6,689 bases of DNA from positions 1-6,689 of the forward strand of contig CAYJFK010000091.1 of NCBI GenBank assembly GCA_964369475.1, written 5' to 3'. The notes below the pieces were generated by a model. It had not been told where the DNA came from. It saw nothing but the letters and a program-made list of their open reading frames with translations, and made no database searches. This DNA comes from CAYJFK01 sp964369475. Its GTDB lineage: Bacteria > Bacillota > Clostridia > Oscillospirales > Feifaniaceae. Position 1 is the stretch's first letter, and each line of letters starts with the position of its first letter. A program made the translations under genes and the position numbers. Shown here in pieces: positions 5,030-6,689 of this stretch.

Positions 5030-6493
5030 TCAGTCGGTTGATATCACCACATCTGCTATATTGTCGCAAAACATTTTGTCGTGCTCGACAAAAATCAAAG
5101 TCATATTGCTTGACTTTATAAGATTTTCAAGCTGTATGCGTGACAGCAAATCGACATAGTTTAGCGGTTCGTCCCAAATGTATATATGCGCCCTTTGCGA
5201 AAGGGATTTGGCAATTAGCACCTTTTTCTTTTGCCCTGCGCTGTATTTTTCTATCGGAATATCAAATGTGCGGCGAGAAAAATCGAGTTTTCGCAAAATA
5301 GCTCTAAACAAGGTTACATCGACCTGTTCTTTTTGCTCGAACTCGCTTAGAGAGCCGGCAAGATGGGAGGTCTCTTGCGAGATATAGGAAATTATAAGCC
5401 CTTTTGCCTTGAAAAAGTCGCCGCTATAAGCTATGTCCTCCCCTAAAATGAGCTTGATAAGGCTTGATTTTCCACTGCCGTTTTTGCCCTTAATATGCAC
5501 CTTTCGGCCTTGCATAATTTCAAAGTCTAACCCTGATACAACTGTGTTATTACCATAACTTATGCAGATCTGCTCGCCTTGAATAAGCCGTTTTGAATGA
5601 AAACTAAGAGGGCATATTTTAAGGGGTTCTGCTCTTTCTATGTTTTTCAAGAGCCCTTCTTTCTCGGCAATCTGCCCTTCAACCCTCCGCTCGATAGACT
5701 TAGACCGCTTCATCATTTTAGCGGCCTGATGCCCGATATATCCACGATCGGGGCGAAGGCCTGAATTTTTTGTGTTATACTTTGTCTTTTCGATTTCGTC
5801 AGACCACATAGCCTTTTCTCTTGCCGTTTCAGACAGGCGAGATATTTCCTTTTTCAGGCGCACATTCTGATTTTGCTCAAATTCGTCCTGCCGCCTTTTG
5901 TTTTCGCTCCATGTGGAAAAGTTGCCCGATACAACTTCAATGCTTGTCTTATTTATCGACATTATATGGTCAACGCAGTTATCCAAAAAATGCCTGTCGT
6001 GCGACACCAATATAAATCCCTGCTTTTTCTTTAAGTAGTTGCTTAAAATGTGCCGCCCCTCGGCATCGAGGTGGTTTGTCGGCTCGTCTATTAGCAAAAA
6101 GCGATTTTCTTTTATAAACATCGAGGCCAGTAAAACCTTTGTTTTTTCCCCCTCCGAGAGCGTATTGAACGGCCTGTACATTATATCGTCGGGCAGGCTT
6201 AGCAGTGACAGTTCCCTGTAAATTTGCCAGTCGTCGCCAACTATATCTATTACAATTTGCTCCTCTTTTTCTACACTGTAAGGAAAATAAGCAAAATCGG
6301 CACTGCTCGAGCTATGACCTGTAAACTCGTATTTGTTCATAAGCAAATTGAGCAAGGTCGTCTTGCCCCTACCATTTCGCCCGATAAGGCCGAGTTTCCA
6401 AGAGGTGTCGATATTAAAGCTGACATCTTCGAATATATTATCTAAGCTTCCATCGTGGCCAAATGTCAAATTTTGCACCGATATTGTTGCCAT
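5030..6493 (-). CDS. Lsa-type ABC-F ribosomal protection protein
   Basis: This is a 487-residue cytoplasmic twin-ATPase of the ABC-F family with no membrane segments. ABC-F proteins bind the ribosomal E site. Lsa-type members displace lincosamides, streptogramin A and pleuromutilins from the peptidyl-transferase centre. The first nucleotide-binding domain has Walker A GRNGRGKTT (38-46), signature LSEGEKT (112-118), Walker B FLLIDEPTNHLD (132-143) and SHD (164-166). The second has GKNGSGKSS (336-344), signature YSAGQKKK (417-424), Walker B IYIWDEPLNYVD (437-448) and EHD (470-472). Between them, about 190-300, is a charged helical linker whose tip is the antibiotic-resistance domain. The N-terminal WKLGLIGRNGRGKTTLL and the WDEPLNY motif closely match Lsa proteins (about 498 aa). 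Both catalytic glutamates (137, 442) are present. A promoter and an AGGAGG lie directly upstream. A housekeeping or other ABC-F role cannot be excluded; whether it confers resistance cannot be read from sequence. Confidence 0.9.
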   Translation of the reverse strand: MATISVQNLTFGHDGSLDNIFEDVSFNIDTSWKLGLIGRNGRGKTTLLNLLMNKYEFTGHSSSSADFAYFPYSVEKEEQIVIDIVGDDWQIYRELSLLSLPDDIMYRPFNTLSEGEKTKVLLASMFIKENRFLLIDEPTNHLDAEGRHILSNYLKKKQGFILVSHDRHFLDNCVDHIMSINKTSIEVVSGNFSTWSENKRRQDEFEQNQNVRLKKEISRLSETAREKAMWSDEIEKTKYNTKNSGLRPDRGYIGHQAAKMMKRSKSIERRVEGQIAEKEGLLKNIERAEPLKICPLSFHSKRLIQGEQICISYGNNTVVSGLDFEIMQGRKVHIKGKNGSGKSSLIKLILGEDIAYSGDFFKAKGLIISYISQETSHLAGSLSEFEQKEQVDVTLFRAILRKLDFSRRTFDIPIEKYSAGQKKKVLIAKSLSQRAHIYIWDEPLNYVDLLSRIQLENLIKSSNMTLIFVEHDKMFCDNIADVVISTD

Positions 6494-6500
6494 AATCTCG

Positions 6501-6548
6501 CCTCCTATGTTTTTTTATATTATATCATGGTTGTGCAGACTTCGTAAA
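6501..6548 (-). promoter_or_regulatory. Extended -10 promoter and ribosome binding site of the ABC-F gene
   Basis: On the minus strand, TTTACG (6543-6548), an 18-bp spacer, then TG-A-TATAAT form a perfect extended -10 (TATAAT at 6519-6524, TG at 6526-6527). AGGAGG (6501-6506) lies 7 nt before the ATG at 6493. The predicted start near 6512 leaves a leader of only about 19 nt. That is too short for the leader-peptide attenuators that control many resistance ABC-F genes, unless a second upstream promoter exists. Confidence 0.7.
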
Positions 6549-6562
6549 CATAGTTTTAATGC

Positions 6563-6650
6563 CTCGTATATCGAGTCGCTCCGATAACCCCCAACTTTGC
6601 CCAAAGTCCCTTCCCAAGAAGGCAAGGCGCAGCCGCCGCCTGATTGGGAG
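6563..6650 (+). ncRNA. Candidate structured RNA ending in an intrinsic terminator
   Basis: Three hairpins occur in a row: CTCG/CGAG (6563-6566 and 6572-6575), ACTTT/AAAGT (6594-6598 and 6603-6607), and a long one at 6611-6650. In the long one, 6611-6617 pairs with 6644-6650, then GA (6618-6619) faces GA (6642-6643) as tandem G·A mismatches. Next, 6620-6623 pairs with 6638-6641, AA bulges, and GGCG/CGCC (6626-6629 and 6634-6637) closes a 4-nt loop. The tandem G·A and a U·G pair exist only in plus-strand RNA, favouring that strand. A weak possible promoter, TTGTGC (6531-6536) with TTTAAT (6555-6560), precedes it. A terminator follows within 10 nt. I recognise no known RNA family. It could be a small RNA or the leader of a gene beyond the window. 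Confidence 0.4.
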
Positions 6651-6658
6651 CACTAAAT

Positions 6659-6688
6659 AAAAAAGACAGTCCAAAGACTGTCTTTTTT
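6659..6688. terminator. Bidirectional intrinsic terminator at the right edge
   Basis: Six A's, GACAGTC (6665-6671), loop CAAA, GACTGTC (6676-6682) and six T's form a perfect symmetric stem that works in either direction. On the plus strand it follows the candidate structured RNA. On the minus strand it would end an upstream gene beyond the window and insulate the ABC-F promoter. Confidence 0.88.
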
Positions 6689-6689
6689 A

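Noticed and set aside
6559..6660. A 33-codon plus-strand reading frame (MPRISSRSDN... ending RRLIGSTK)
   Set aside because: It has no ribosome binding site, and its basic C-terminus is simply the translation of the GC-rich hairpin; the RNA structure explains the sequence better.

Overview
The window looks like a chromosomal segment of an anaerobic Clostridia-type Firmicute. The grounds are the Lsa-type ABC-F protein, a small DUF6440-like protein, AGGAGG-type ribosome binding sites, AT-rich intergenic regions with Gram-positive promoters, and a Sec-exported LysM/FMN-binding flavoprotein with no cytochrome motifs. The species cannot be named from this sequence.

Layout, left to right. A small DUF6440-like gene (48-230, minus) has its own promoter. 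A two-gene minus-strand operon follows: a MerR-family regulator (1519-2331) whose last 8 bases overlap the start of an M20D-type amidohydrolase (426-1526). Divergent from the regulator across a 266-bp gap is a large gene (2598-4868, plus). It encodes a secreted 756-residue flavoenzyme with a signal peptide, one LysM, two tandem FMN_bind domains (each with a covalent-flavinylation motif) and a fumarate-reductase-like FAD domain. A 19-bp perfect-stem terminator separates it from a convergent Lsa-type ABC-F ribosomal protection gene (5030-6493, minus). The right edge holds several hairpins followed by an intrinsic terminator.

The centre is the most interesting part. The flavoenzyme promoter has consensus-like -35 and -10 hexamers with an overlong 19-bp spacer. 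A perfect 15-bp palindrome fills most of that spacer. This is the hallmark of a promoter activated by a MerR-family protein, and a MerR gene lies divergently next to it. The regulator, the cytoplasmic amidohydrolase and the wall-bound reductase therefore read as one inducible unit. My inference is that the cell senses an unsaturated, possibly amide-conjugated compound, reduces it outside the membrane as an electron acceptor and hydrolyses an amide inside. By eye, the residues that bind and protonate fumarate in known fumarate reductases are not conserved, so the acceptor is probably not fumarate and is unknown. No ApbE flavin transferase and no quinone- or NADH-linked electron donor is encoded here; both would have to be elsewhere.

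No gene-free stretch exceeds 300 bases. No tRNA, rRNA, CRISPR array or insertion sequence was seen.
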